The notes under the pieces: generated by a model
What the model saw: the letters and a program-made list of their open reading frames with translations, nothing else
The model's database searches: none
What the model was told of the DNA's origin: nothing
Made by a program: the position numbers and the translations under genes
Part shown: positions 1 through 6,093 of the stretch, in pieces
Layout of the letters: each line of letters opens with the position of its first letter
Numbering within the stretch: the stretch's first letter is position 1
Assembly: GCA_012520715.1 (NCBI GenBank)
Contig: JAAYNT010000029.1
Coordinates: 1 to 10,272, forward strand
Direction of reading: 5' to 3'
Source of the DNA: Acholeplasmataceae bacterium
GTDB lineage: Bacteria; Bacillota_I; Bacilli_A; Acholeplasmatales; Acholeplasmataceae
DNA: 10,272 nt

Positions 1-860
1 TTACTAAGCCTTTCTTCCAAACCTTTAAAAGCTTCCATCCGAAGTTCATCTGCTGGCGATAAATTAGATGTTTTAGGTGATGGAAGTTCAAGTTTTGGAA
101 CTTCAAACTCAAAGTTAATCTTCTTAATAACATCACTAACATTTTTAAAAACAAATGAATAATCTAAAAATCTATATTCTAATTCTTCTTTAGTTAAAAA
201 ACTTAAATCACCCTCATCTTGATCTAGATAAGATTGATTGTCAATACCTCTTAGTAATAAGTAGTTTTGTTTGTCTTCTTTTAATAAGTATGATGTTTTT
301 TGAAGTGGTAACAACATTACTTCTAGTCTAATTGCTAAATTAGTTAAACTTGGAGCAATTTTAAACTCATGGTTAACACTGTGTAGTGATAAGCCAATAT
401 AAAAGTTTTTAAAATCTCTTTTAAATCTAATTGTAATTGATTCAGCACTTGGGATATCGCCGTTATTAATATGAGCATCAATTAATGAGTCATCTCCAGA
501 AGAAATAATAATTAAACCTTCTTGGTATTTAATTAATTCTTCATAATCAATATTTCTTTTTTCTATATTAATAATTGATGAGATTTTAAGTAAATTCAAG
601 TAACCTTTATTATTTTTAACATATATTAAAAAACCAGTAGTGTTTACTTCATAGTTTACAACTATTTTCATACCAATTACCGGTTTTATATTTTGTTTTT
701 TTGATTCTTTAAAAAACTCATACATTCCATATAAGTTATTATTGTCAGCTAAGGATACAAAATCGTAGTTACTTTTCTTAGCTTTTTCAATTAATTCTTT
801 AACTGGAATTAAGTTATTTAATAAACTGTATTCGCTTTGTAAATAGAATGTTCCAAACAT
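1..860 (-). CDS. dnaE: DNA polymerase III subunit alpha DnaE, N-terminal part (3' end outside window)
   Basis: This is the catalytic subunit of a bacterial replicative DNA polymerase, cut by the left edge after 286 codons with the frame still open. The start is ATG at 860-858, with GGTGAT five bases upstream. Residues 5-65 align with the DnaE N-terminus: YLQSEYSLL matches the usual HLHVHSEYSLL, then KELIEKAKK, SLADNNNLYG and NIKPVIGMK. Later family landmarks are the RDFKNFYIGL stretch near 148-157, KEDKQNYLLLRGI near 194-206 and ELRMEAFKGLEERL near 272-285. This region is the PHP domain, which in some polymerases is a metal-dependent 3'-5' exonuclease. Here both histidines of the first motif are Tyr6 and Gln8, the histidine of the TDHG motif is Asn40, and the later NDxH motif is absent. 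The PHP domain is therefore probably structural only. The polymerase domain is not visible. The gene is preceded by its own promoter and is not joined to the flavodoxin gene. Confidence 0.93.
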   Translation of the reverse strand, partial: MFGTFYLQSEYSLLNNLIPVKELIEKAKKSNYDFVSLADNNNLYGMYEFFKESKKQNIKPVIGMKIVVNYEVNTTGFLIYVKNNKGYLNLLKISSIINIEKRNIDYEELIKYQEGLIIISSGDDSLIDAHINNGDIPSAESITIRFKRDFKNFYIGLSLHSVNHEFKIAPSLTNLAIRLEVMLLPLQKTSYLLKEDKQNYLLLRGIDNQSYLDQDEGDLSFLTKEELEYRFLDYSFVFKNVSDVIKKINFEFEVPKLELPSPKTSNLSPADELRMEAFKGLEERLS

Positions 861-875
861 TAAATCACCATCTAT

Positions 876-905
876 ATTATATCATAACATGTTTGATTTT
901 GACAG
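876..905 (-). promoter_or_regulatory. Sigma-70-type promoter of dnaE
   Basis: A perfect TATAAT (876-881) preceded by TG one base upstream forms an extended -10 element. CTGTCA (900-905) matches four of six -35 positions at an 18-base spacing. Transcription would begin near 869, only about ten bases before the ATG, so the leader would be very short and might start within the GGTGAT ribosome-binding sequence. The -35 box directly touches the T-tract of the flavodoxin terminator. Confidence 0.7.
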
Positions 906-929
906 AAAAAAAAGGCCGATAAATCGACC
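906..929 (-). terminator. Intrinsic terminator of the flavodoxin gene
   Basis: On the transcript, GGTCGA and TCGGCC pair over six bases (one G-U), with loop TTTA, and are followed directly by eight T residues (906-913). It lies 20 bases after the flavodoxin stop codon. This is a textbook rho-independent terminator and isolates the flavodoxin gene from dnaE. Confidence 0.9.
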
Positions 930-948
930 CATTTATTGGTTGTTTTTA

Positions 949-1380
949 TTAAAACGCAGCAAATGCTTCGCCAAATTCAACACATTGATCTTCGCCGTCT
1001 GCATCTGGAGTATAGTTGATAATTAAGCCTTCGCCTCTGAATACTTCAGCGCCTGCATCTTGAGTTCTTTCAACCCAATCTTCCATCCATTCGCCTGATC
1101 CCCAGCCGTATGAACCGAATAATGCTACTTTCTTACCAGTTAAATCCCCTTCTACATCTTCAAAGAAAGGTGCGAACTCGTCTTCTTCTAGTTTTTCATC
1201 AGCCATTGATGGGCAACCAAATGCGATTTTACTAAAATCGTTAATTTCGCTTGGATCAACATCAATAACGTTTCTTAGATCAACTTCTTGACCTGCGTTT
1301 TCTAAACCTTCAGCTATTTTTTCAGCCATAATTTCGGTATTACCTGTACCGCTCCAGAAAACTACTAATACTTTTGACAT
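949..1380 (-). CDS. Short-chain flavodoxin
   Basis: A 143-residue FMN-binding electron carrier of the cytoplasm that can replace ferredoxin between low-potential redox enzymes. The FMN phosphate loop SGTGNT is at residues 10-15, just after the first beta strand. The isoalloxazine-binding loops are CPSMADE (56-62) and GSYGWGSGEWM (89-99). The C-terminal part, with GLIINYTPD (118-126) and CVEFGEAF (133-140), keeps the clostridial short-chain pattern, and no long-chain insertion is present. The protein is very acidic, as is usual in this family. The start ATG at 1380 has AAAGGAAAG about eight bases upstream. The gene has its own promoter and terminator, so it is monocistronic. No redox partner is encoded in the window, so its specific role cannot be read from context. 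Base composition is visibly richer in G+C than the Ig-repeat gene next to it, which may reflect high expression and an Ala/Gly/Glu-rich protein. Confidence 0.95.
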   Translation of the reverse strand: MSKVLVVFWSGTGNTEIMAEKIAEGLENAGQEVDLRNVIDVDPSEINDFSKIAFGCPSMADEKLEEDEFAPFFEDVEGDLTGKKVALFGSYGWGSGEWMEDWVERTQDAGAEVFRGEGLIINYTPDADGEDQCVEFGEAFAAF

Positions 1381-1424
1381 AATTTATCTTTCCTTTCATT
1401 TTTTTATAATTTTTATACAACACT

Positions 1425-1453
1425 ATTATACTTAATAATCACTAAAAAGTCCA
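1425..1453 (-). promoter_or_regulatory. Sigma-70-type promoter of the flavodoxin gene
   Basis: A perfect TATAAT (1425-1430) lies 17 bases after TGGACT (1448-1453), which matches four of six -35 positions. Transcription would start near 1418, giving a leader of about 38 bases that contains the AAAGGAAAG ribosome-binding sequence. The spacer and flanks are AT-rich. Confidence 0.65.
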
Positions 1454-1480
1454 AAAAAACAATTAAATTCGACGTTTTTT
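1454..1480 (-). terminator. Possible weak terminator of the Ig-repeat gene
   Basis: On the transcript the last codons contain AAAAAAC, which can pair over seven bases with GTTTTTT just after the stop codon, followed by another T. The stop codon sits in the 13-base loop. The stem is almost entirely A-U and has no GC core, so it is much weaker than the other terminators here. It may not function. Confidence 0.25.
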
Positions 1481-3520
1481 ACTTAAATAAACATAAAGTC
1501 CTAATGTTATACCACCTGTAACAATAAAATTTATTCCAATATATATAGGTACTCGATAATTACTAGATTTATCAATTATTGTTATTTGGCGGGTTGCTTT
1601 TGCGATATTTCCTCTACTATCAACTGCTATATATGTAATATGATAAGTTCCTATTTCATTTGTATTAATTGAGTAGGGATAACTTCTAAGTTCATAGTTA
1701 CTATCTTCAATTACTTCAACACCTAAAAGCAAATTAATATTATCTCCTTTATTAATAGTTATATTTTCAACTTTAATAATTGGAGCTTTTGTATCATCGA
1801 TAATAATAGTAATAGACTCAGCAACTTCATTTCCCGATAAATCAGTTAAATAATATAATAAATTATATTTTCCTATCTCTTGATAATTTACTTGATTAAT
1901 TATTAAAACATCTTCCGCGGTTAAATTATCATAATTATCATACACTTCTAATAAATAGTCTTTTGGGTCTAGTTTTAAGCTATTAAGTGGCAGTTTTATT
2001 TCTGATGTTGAAAGGCTAATAATAGGACTTTCATTATCTTTTATTATAAAAGTTAGTAATTTATTTGTAATATTTCCACTAGAATCTTCTAGTGTTAATG
2101 TAAGTTCAAACTTACCAACTTCATTAAAGTATTTTGATTTTGGAAAAATTTCAGGACTCTTATCATAATTATCTCGAACTTGTAATAATGTAAAATCGTA
2201 AGTTTGATATACATCTATTTCAACTTCATTAAATTCAAATAAAAACTCTGGTGCAATATTATCAATAACTTGGGCCGTTATTTCTTTTCTTTCTTTATTT
2301 TTAGATTGATCTACTACTTCAATAATAACCGGATAACTACCTAACTCATTTAAGTTTATTTTTTGATTAATTGAAATATTTAAATATCTTGTATCATCAA
2401 AATTATCACTAATTTTTATATAGTCATAATAAATAAATGATTTTGTTCCAACAGGTATTTCTAGTGGTTTAATTATTTCGATAGTTGGTTTGGTTTTATC
2501 TAAAACTATAACTTTAATTACAACTTCAGTTGATTGGTTATTAGAATTTTTAACTTGATATGAAACATTGTATGTTCCAAGCTTTTTGATATCTAAATTA
2601 TGATCAAAAAAGACATCATCTTTTGTTAAGTCATCAACTAAATCAGATACTTCTTTAATGTTTTCTTTTAAGACTTCTAACCAATTACTGCTCATTACTT
2701 CTATCTCTAAGTTAGTTTGATATACGGTTAATATTGGTTTTCCGCTATATGTAATAACTAAGGTATCTTGCCTAATGGCCGCATTTCCACTTGAATCTGT
2801 AGCGGTTATTTTTATATTATAACTACCTTGTTTTTGATAATCAACATTGGAGTCATCAACAACTATCTCAAGATAGGTGTCGTGATTATCAGTTATTTTG
2901 TAAAATGTAAAAACATCAAAACTTTGACCAATTTCTAGTTTTATTTCTTTTAGTTTTTCAATAATGGGGGCGGTTGTATCAATAACTTTAACCGTTGAAG
3001 AAACTAGGGTTGAATTCATTGATTGATCAACTACTTGATAAAAAAACGGATAAACACCAATCCGTTTGTTGTTAATTGTTTCAATGCCTTGAATGTTTAT
3101 TGTAATATTTTCAATTGGATCATAGTTATCATAATATTTTAAGCCAATTTTTAAATCTGGTATTTGTTGACCAACTAAAATCGTAAACTCTGGTATAAAA
3201 GTAACTACCGGATTAGTTTTATCAACTATTTTAAAAACAATTTGTTGTTTTGACTCGCGATAGTAATTAGGAAAAACCACTTTAATAGAATGTCTTATAA
3301 TTCCTAAATAATTAGTATTTAGATCACTATAATACGTATTATCTACTCCGTTATATACATAATACATATCCTCATCAATAATTTCTTCGCCATCTTCAAA
3401 TAAAGTAGCATATGGAATTGTAATGTAGTTTGCTATATCTTCATAAACTGGAACTTCTACTTCAACATTAGTCCATGATATTGACATTAATAACAAATTA
3501 ATGAATTTAAATATAAACAT
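1463..3520 (-). CDS. Membrane-anchored surface protein with about seven Ig-like (DUF5011/HYR-type) repeats
   Basis: A 685-residue protein of unknown specific function with a surface-protein layout. A short hydrophobic N-terminus (about 2-16, with Lys5) looks like a signal sequence. Residues 20-100 are a divergent beta-rich block. Seven repeats of about 75-82 residues follow (about 100-180, 181-258, 259-340, 341-420, 421-495, 496-576, 577-650). Each typically opens with a TxPxI-like start, carries an acidic DN(Y/F/H)D patch (131, 211, 372, 450 and 528), and ends with G(S/T/K)Y...DxSGN and a strand. This is the bacterial Ig-like pattern seen in DUF5011/HYR domains, which often act in adhesion. 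A C-terminal helix (about 657-679) precedes SKKRRI, fitting a single membrane anchor with a cytoplasmic tail. There is no LPXTG motif and no lipobox; I saw no cysteine. The start ATG has GGAGGTG eight bases upstream, buried in a strong hairpin. I saw no separate promoter, so it probably depends on read-through from the gene before it. Confidence 0.85.
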   Translation of the reverse strand: MFIFKFINLLLMSISWTNVEVEVPVYEDIANYITIPYATLFEDGEEIIDEDMYYVYNGVDNTYYSDLNTNYLGIIRHSIKVVFPNYYRESKQQIVFKIVDKTNPVVTFIPEFTILVGQQIPDLKIGLKYYDNYDPIENITINIQGIETINNKRIGVYPFFYQVVDQSMNSTLVSSTVKVIDTTAPIIEKLKEIKLEIGQSFDVFTFYKITDNHDTYLEIVVDDSNVDYQKQGSYNIKITATDSSGNAAIRQDTLVITYSGKPILTVYQTNLEIEVMSSNWLEVLKENIKEVSDLVDDLTKDDVFFDHNLDIKKLGTYNVSYQVKNSNNQSTEVVIKVIVLDKTKPTIEIIKPLEIPVGTKSFIYYDYIKISDNFDDTRYLNISINQKINLNELGSYPVIIEVVDQSKNKERKEITAQVIDNIAPEFLFEFNEVEIDVYQTYDFTLLQVRDNYDKSPEIFPKSKYFNEVGKFELTLTLEDSSGNITNKLLTFIIKDNESPIISLSTSEIKLPLNSLKLDPKDYLLEVYDNYDNLTAEDVLIINQVNYQEIGKYNLLYYLTDLSGNEVAESITIIIDDTKAPIIKVENITINKGDNINLLLGVEVIEDSNYELRSYPYSINTNEIGTYHITYIAVDSRGNIAKATRQITIIDKSSNYRVPIYIGINFIVTGGITLGLYVYLSKKRRI

Positions 3521-3521
3521 T

Positions 3522-3565
3522 AAAAAAACACCTCCAACTAATAATAGTAATAGTTAGAGGTGTTT
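3522..3565 (-). terminator. Strong terminator-like hairpin between the membrane protein and Ig-repeat genes
   Basis: The transcript arms 3565-3551 and 3540-3526 pair over 15 bases (one U-G wobble) around a ten-base loop, and the 3' arm runs into a seven-base T-tract (3528-3522). The 5' arm begins three bases after the stop codon of the membrane protein gene. It has the form of an intrinsic terminator, but the 3' arm also carries the Shine-Dalgarno sequence of the next gene, so it may work as an attenuator or translational lock. Confidence 0.85.
3529..3535 (-). promoter_or_regulatory. Shine-Dalgarno sequence of the Ig-repeat gene, sequestered in a hairpin
   Basis: GGAGGTG is a near-perfect ribosome-binding site eight bases before the ATG at 3520, and it supports that start. 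All seven bases lie in the 3' arm of the terminator-like stem, paired with CACCTCU of the 5' arm. It should be inaccessible on a read-through transcript unless the stem is opened. Confidence 0.75.
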
Positions 3566-3568
3566 ACT

Positions 3569-4075
3569 TTAATTTTTCTCTCTTACAATTGCAATAATAA
3601 TATTAATTAAGCCAAATAGGAATGTAAATATTCCAGCTATAATTAGTGGTGCTCCTGATGTGACAGTAACATTTAATGGGTCTTCGAACCCTTGACCAAT
3701 TCTTGCAGTTGCAGGAAGCATATAAATAAGTGCGCCAGCAACTAATAAAAATGAACCACTTAACAAATGTCTAATTCGATAATATATGCGGTTAAATGTT
3801 GGTAGTATTAACCCAACCACAATTAAAGGTAATATTAATATTCCAATTGGATTAAATTTAAAGAATGTTTTTGATACGCCATCATAAACTAAACTTTTAC
3901 CAAATAAAGCTTGAAATACAGTAAAATTATAAACTTTAGATGGATCTTTTGGATAAAAGACTTCTTCGTTTGTGTATATTCCACCGGCAATAAACATTAT
4001 AACAATAATCCAAATTCCTAGTAACAACATGATATATGGAGCTTTTCTTCGCATAGCATGCCAACCTTTCTTCAT
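3569..4075 (-). CDS. Four-helix membrane protein of unknown function
   Basis: I do not recognise this 168-residue protein. Four hydrophobic segments can be seen: about 13-32, 75-93, 104-122 and 141-164. The N-terminus is basic (MKKGWHAMRRK), which suggests that it is cytoplasmic; both ends would then be inside and the 33-73 loop outside. That loop holds NFTVFQALFG (50-59) and ends near NPIG at the start of helix 2. A second, shorter outer loop with GQGFEDPLNVTVTSG (127-141) lies between helices 3 and 4. No enzyme or transporter motif is visible. The start ATG at 4075 has GGGAG eight bases upstream. A second ATG seven codons later has a weaker AAAGG site and cannot be excluded. The gene follows the regulator gene by 35 bases and is followed after three bases by the terminator-like hairpin, so it may share a transcript with the regulator. 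Confidence 0.75.
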   Translation of the reverse strand: MKKGWHAMRRKAPYIMLLLGIWIIVIMFIAGGIYTNEEVFYPKDPSKVYNFTVFQALFGKSLVYDGVSKTFFKFNPIGILILPLIVVGLILPTFNRIYYRIRHLLSGSFLLVAGALIYMLPATARIGQGFEDPLNVTVTSGAPLIIAGIFTFLFGLINIIIAIVREKN

Positions 4076-4088
4076 TTTATCATCTCCC

Positions 4089-4106
4089 TTACTAGTAATT
4101 TTACCA
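4089..4106 (-). promoter_or_regulatory. Possible extended -10 promoter and palindrome before the membrane protein gene
   Basis: TAAAAT (4098-4103) with TG one base upstream (4104-4106) could be an extended -10 element. No convincing -35 box precedes it. The perfect 10-bp palindrome TTACTAGTAA (4089-4098) begins at the last base of that -10 and would cover the start of transcription, so it might be a regulator site. Co-transcription with the regulator gene upstream is equally likely. Confidence 0.3.
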
Positions 4107-4110
4107 CAAA

Positions 4111-5361
4111 CTAGAACTCAGATGATTTCTTTAAGTCTTCTTGTAACAAAAATAGTTGTTTTCTAATCGAATTTGCTGTTTTGTAGTAATTTTGATTCTC
4201 AAAATAACTAGCTGCAACATCAAATAACTTATTTATAACATTAATTCCGTTATAGTTTGATTTAATATCTTTAGTTATTTGAATAATGTATCTAGAAAAT
4301 GATTCTTGATCAGATGTATATTTACTTACTAGAAAAAACTCCAGTTGTTCTACTATAAAGTTTGACTTAAACTTTTTATCTTCTTTAATTAGTTCTTGGA
4401 TTTTATTAAAATCATTTAATCTATCATAATGTAATAATAAAATCATATAAAGTTCTGGATTTTCTTTTTTATGACTTTCAACTTTTGAAATGTTAATATT
4501 TCGATCATTAATGTATTGTAAAAAAGAAAGATATTTAAGTTTTTCGATTTTTGATCTTTCTTTTAACTTATTTATTTTACTTACTCCAACATCATAACTA
4601 ACATGACTTAAGTTTAATACTACTCTTTGATTAGATAAATCTTGATATCTTTTGTAGTTTTGATTAGTTATTAATACTTCTTTTAATTTTTTAAAAGTTT
4701 TAAATGCTTCTTCATTTCTACCAATTAATACTTGTAGTAAGTATCTTAAATGATCAATTAATATCTTTAGTGATAATTCATTAGTTATGATTTTTGTTAA
4801 TTTTAACACTTCATGAGATAAATAATATCTACCTTCTTTATAAAAAAGAAGTGATGTCATATAGAAAAAAAGATTTATTTCTTTATGAGTTAATTTGGAT
4901 ATTTCAATTTCCAAATCTTTATATAAAGGCCTTGCTTTTTCTAGTGCTTCATTTGAAATATAAAAAGAATATAAAATTAATTTTGATTTATAATCTTTTT
5001 TTCCAAAATACATATCATAGTAAAAACTTGACACTTGTTTATAGTTAAATATAGTTTGAATGATATCGTCATAGTGTTCATCATATCTTTGTAAATCAAA
5101 ATCAATGAGTGTTTCAATTTCTAAACGTTTTTTTAAGTTATCTAATATTTGTTCACTTGGTTCGATTAGACTATTTTCTACTTTAGATAAGTATGAAACA
5201 CTACAAATACCTTCTGCACCTTCATGTAGCGTCATGTTTCTTCTTTTCCTTTCCCATCTGACAATAGACCCAACTGTGTTTTTAGTCTCTTGAAGTTTTA
5301 CTTCTGGTTGGTGTGCTAAAAGTTTCTTAAAGTTAATAAACAATTTTACCATTCCTTTCAT
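4111..5361 (-). CDS. HTH (XRE-type) transcriptional regulator with helical, TPR-like C-terminal domain
   Basis: A 416-residue protein with an XRE-type DNA-binding domain at about 29-82: first helix VGSIVRWERKRRNM, then TLHEGAEG, the turn ICS, recognition helix VSYLSKVENS, and a closing helix near 70-81. Residues 90-410 are almost wholly alpha-helical, rich in Lys, Glu, Leu and Tyr, with helix pairs that suggest TPR-like repeats. This layout resembles the Rgg/PlcR (RRNPP) regulators, whose C-terminal repeats bind a secreted peptide; that link is inference, and no peptide gene was identified. No membrane segment is visible. The start is uncertain. ATG at 5361 has no nearby ribosome-binding site, and ATG at 5352 has AAAGGA directly against it. 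TTG at 5343 has AAAGGA about nine bases upstream and would shorten the protein by six residues without touching the HTH. A putative promoter and a palindrome lie upstream. The membrane protein gene follows by 35 bases. Confidence 0.85.
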   Translation of the reverse strand: MKGMVKLFINFKKLLAHQPEVKLQETKNTVGSIVRWERKRRNMTLHEGAEGICSVSYLSKVENSLIEPSEQILDNLKKRLEIETLIDFDLQRYDEHYDDIIQTIFNYKQVSSFYYDMYFGKKDYKSKLILYSFYISNEALEKARPLYKDLEIEISKLTHKEINLFFYMTSLLFYKEGRYYLSHEVLKLTKIITNELSLKILIDHLRYLLQVLIGRNEEAFKTFKKLKEVLITNQNYKRYQDLSNQRVVLNLSHVSYDVGVSKINKLKERSKIEKLKYLSFLQYINDRNINISKVESHKKENPELYMILLLHYDRLNDFNKIQELIKEDKKFKSNFIVEQLEFFLVSKYTSDQESFSRYIIQITKDIKSNYNGINVINKLFDVAASYFENQNYYKTANSIRKQLFLLQEDLKKSSEF

Positions 5362-5387
5362 TTTTCATTTTCGAAGTTGCCCTTATC

Positions 5388-5400
5388 TTGATACTATCAA
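5388..5400. promoter_or_regulatory. Candidate operator palindrome before the HTH regulator gene
   Basis: TTGATA and TATCAA form a perfect 13-bp inverted repeat around one central base, placed where transcription of the regulator gene would start. A further half-site TATCAA lies at 5423-5428, inside the putative -35 box. This arrangement is typical of an autoregulatory operator. It is inferred from position and symmetry only. Confidence 0.45.
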
Positions 5401-5428
5401 AAATATATGAAATTGAAAAGCCTATCAA
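5400..5428 (-). promoter_or_regulatory. Putative promoter of the HTH regulator gene
   Basis: TTGATA (5423-5428) matches five of six -35 positions. At 17-base spacing the -10 is a poor TATTTT (5400-5405). TATATT (5402-5407) is a better sequence but only 15 bases away. The region lies between the nth terminator and the gene, so some promoter is expected here; the exact -10 is uncertain. Confidence 0.45.
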
Positions 5429-5433
5429 TATAT

Positions 5434-5457
5434 AAAAAAGAGCCGGAAGGGCTCTTT
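5434..5457 (-). terminator. Intrinsic terminator of the plsX-rnc-dnaD-nth operon
   Basis: AAAGAGCC and GGCTCTTT pair over eight bases around the loop CTTCC, and a six-base T-tract runs on past the stem. It begins six bases after the nth stop codon. It closes the housekeeping operon and separates it from the regulator gene. Confidence 0.93.
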
Positions 5458-5463
5458 AATCAA

Positions 5464-6093
5464 TTATTTTTTCATTTTTTTATAAAAGTTGCAAACTTCT
5501 TTTAACTCACAAACATCACACTTTGGCTTTCTAGCTGTACAATGATATCTTCCAAAAAAGATTAATTGGTGATGAAGTTTGTGTAAATCACCTTTATCAA
5601 AGAATGATTCTATTTTCTTTTCTACTGTCAGCACATTATCGCTTTCTAATGCAATACCCAATCTTTTGGATACTCTTGATACATGAGTATCAACCGCAAT
5701 ATAATTCTTACCAAAAGCGTTTGATAATACTACATTAGCAGTCTTCCTTCCAACCCCGGGAAGGGCTTCTAAATGAGATCTTTTAGAAGGAACCACGGAA
5801 TTATGCTTTTCTACTAAAATTTTACTTAAACCAATAATATTTTTTGCTTTACTACGGTATAGTCCGATGGTTTTTATTAAATCTTCAACTTCTTCTTGAT
5901 TAGCGTTCATTAACAATTCGGGTGTTGGAAACTTATTAAATAGCTCAGGTGTTACTCTGTTAACCCCAATATCTGTTGTTTGTGCACTTAAGACAACTGC
6001 TATTAGTAATTCAAAGTTATTAGTGTAATCTAATTCGGCCTTTGCATCTGGATACATCTTGTTAAGAGTTTTAGTAATTAGATCTTTTTTCAT
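5464..6093 (-). CDS. nth: Endonuclease III (DNA glycosylase/AP lyase)
   Basis: A 209-residue base-excision repair enzyme that removes oxidised pyrimidines and cleaves the abasic strand. All hallmarks are present. AVVLSAQTTD (32-41) is the conserved N-terminal helix. The helix-hairpin-helix LPGVGRKTANVVL (111-123) carries the catalytic Lys117. VDTHV (134-138) carries the catalytic Asp135. The C-terminal 4Fe-4S cluster motif is C185-x6-C192-x2-C195-x5-C201. Length is normal for the family. The ATG overlaps the stop of the DnaD-domain gene by four bases (ATGA), which implies translational coupling. The dnaD-nth order is also known from Bacillus. It is the last gene before the operon terminator. 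Confidence 0.97.
   Translation of the reverse strand: MKKDLITKTLNKMYPDAKAELDYTNNFELLIAVVLSAQTTDIGVNRVTPELFNKFPTPELLMNANQEEVEDLIKTIGLYRSKAKNIIGLSKILVEKHNSVVPSKRSHLEALPGVGRKTANVVLSNAFGKNYIAVDTHVSRVSKRLGIALESDNVLTVEKKIESFFDKGDLHKLHHQLIFFGRYHCTARKPKCDVCELKEVCNFYKKMKK

Noticed and set aside
861..948. Riboswitch or structured leader before dnaE or other genes
   Set aside because: The intergenic gaps are 35-110 bases and are explained by terminators, promoters and ribosome-binding sites. No known riboswitch core was seen.
1463..3520. DNA-level tandem repeats inside the Ig-repeat gene
   Set aside because: The repeats are clear in the protein but I saw no long near-identical nucleotide copies, so recent expansion or slippage is not supported.
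3972..5293. Short plus-strand open frames (3972-4166, 4794-5048, 5105-5293)
   Set aside because: They are antisense to the regulator and membrane protein genes and have low-complexity translations. AT-rich antisense strands commonly give such frames.
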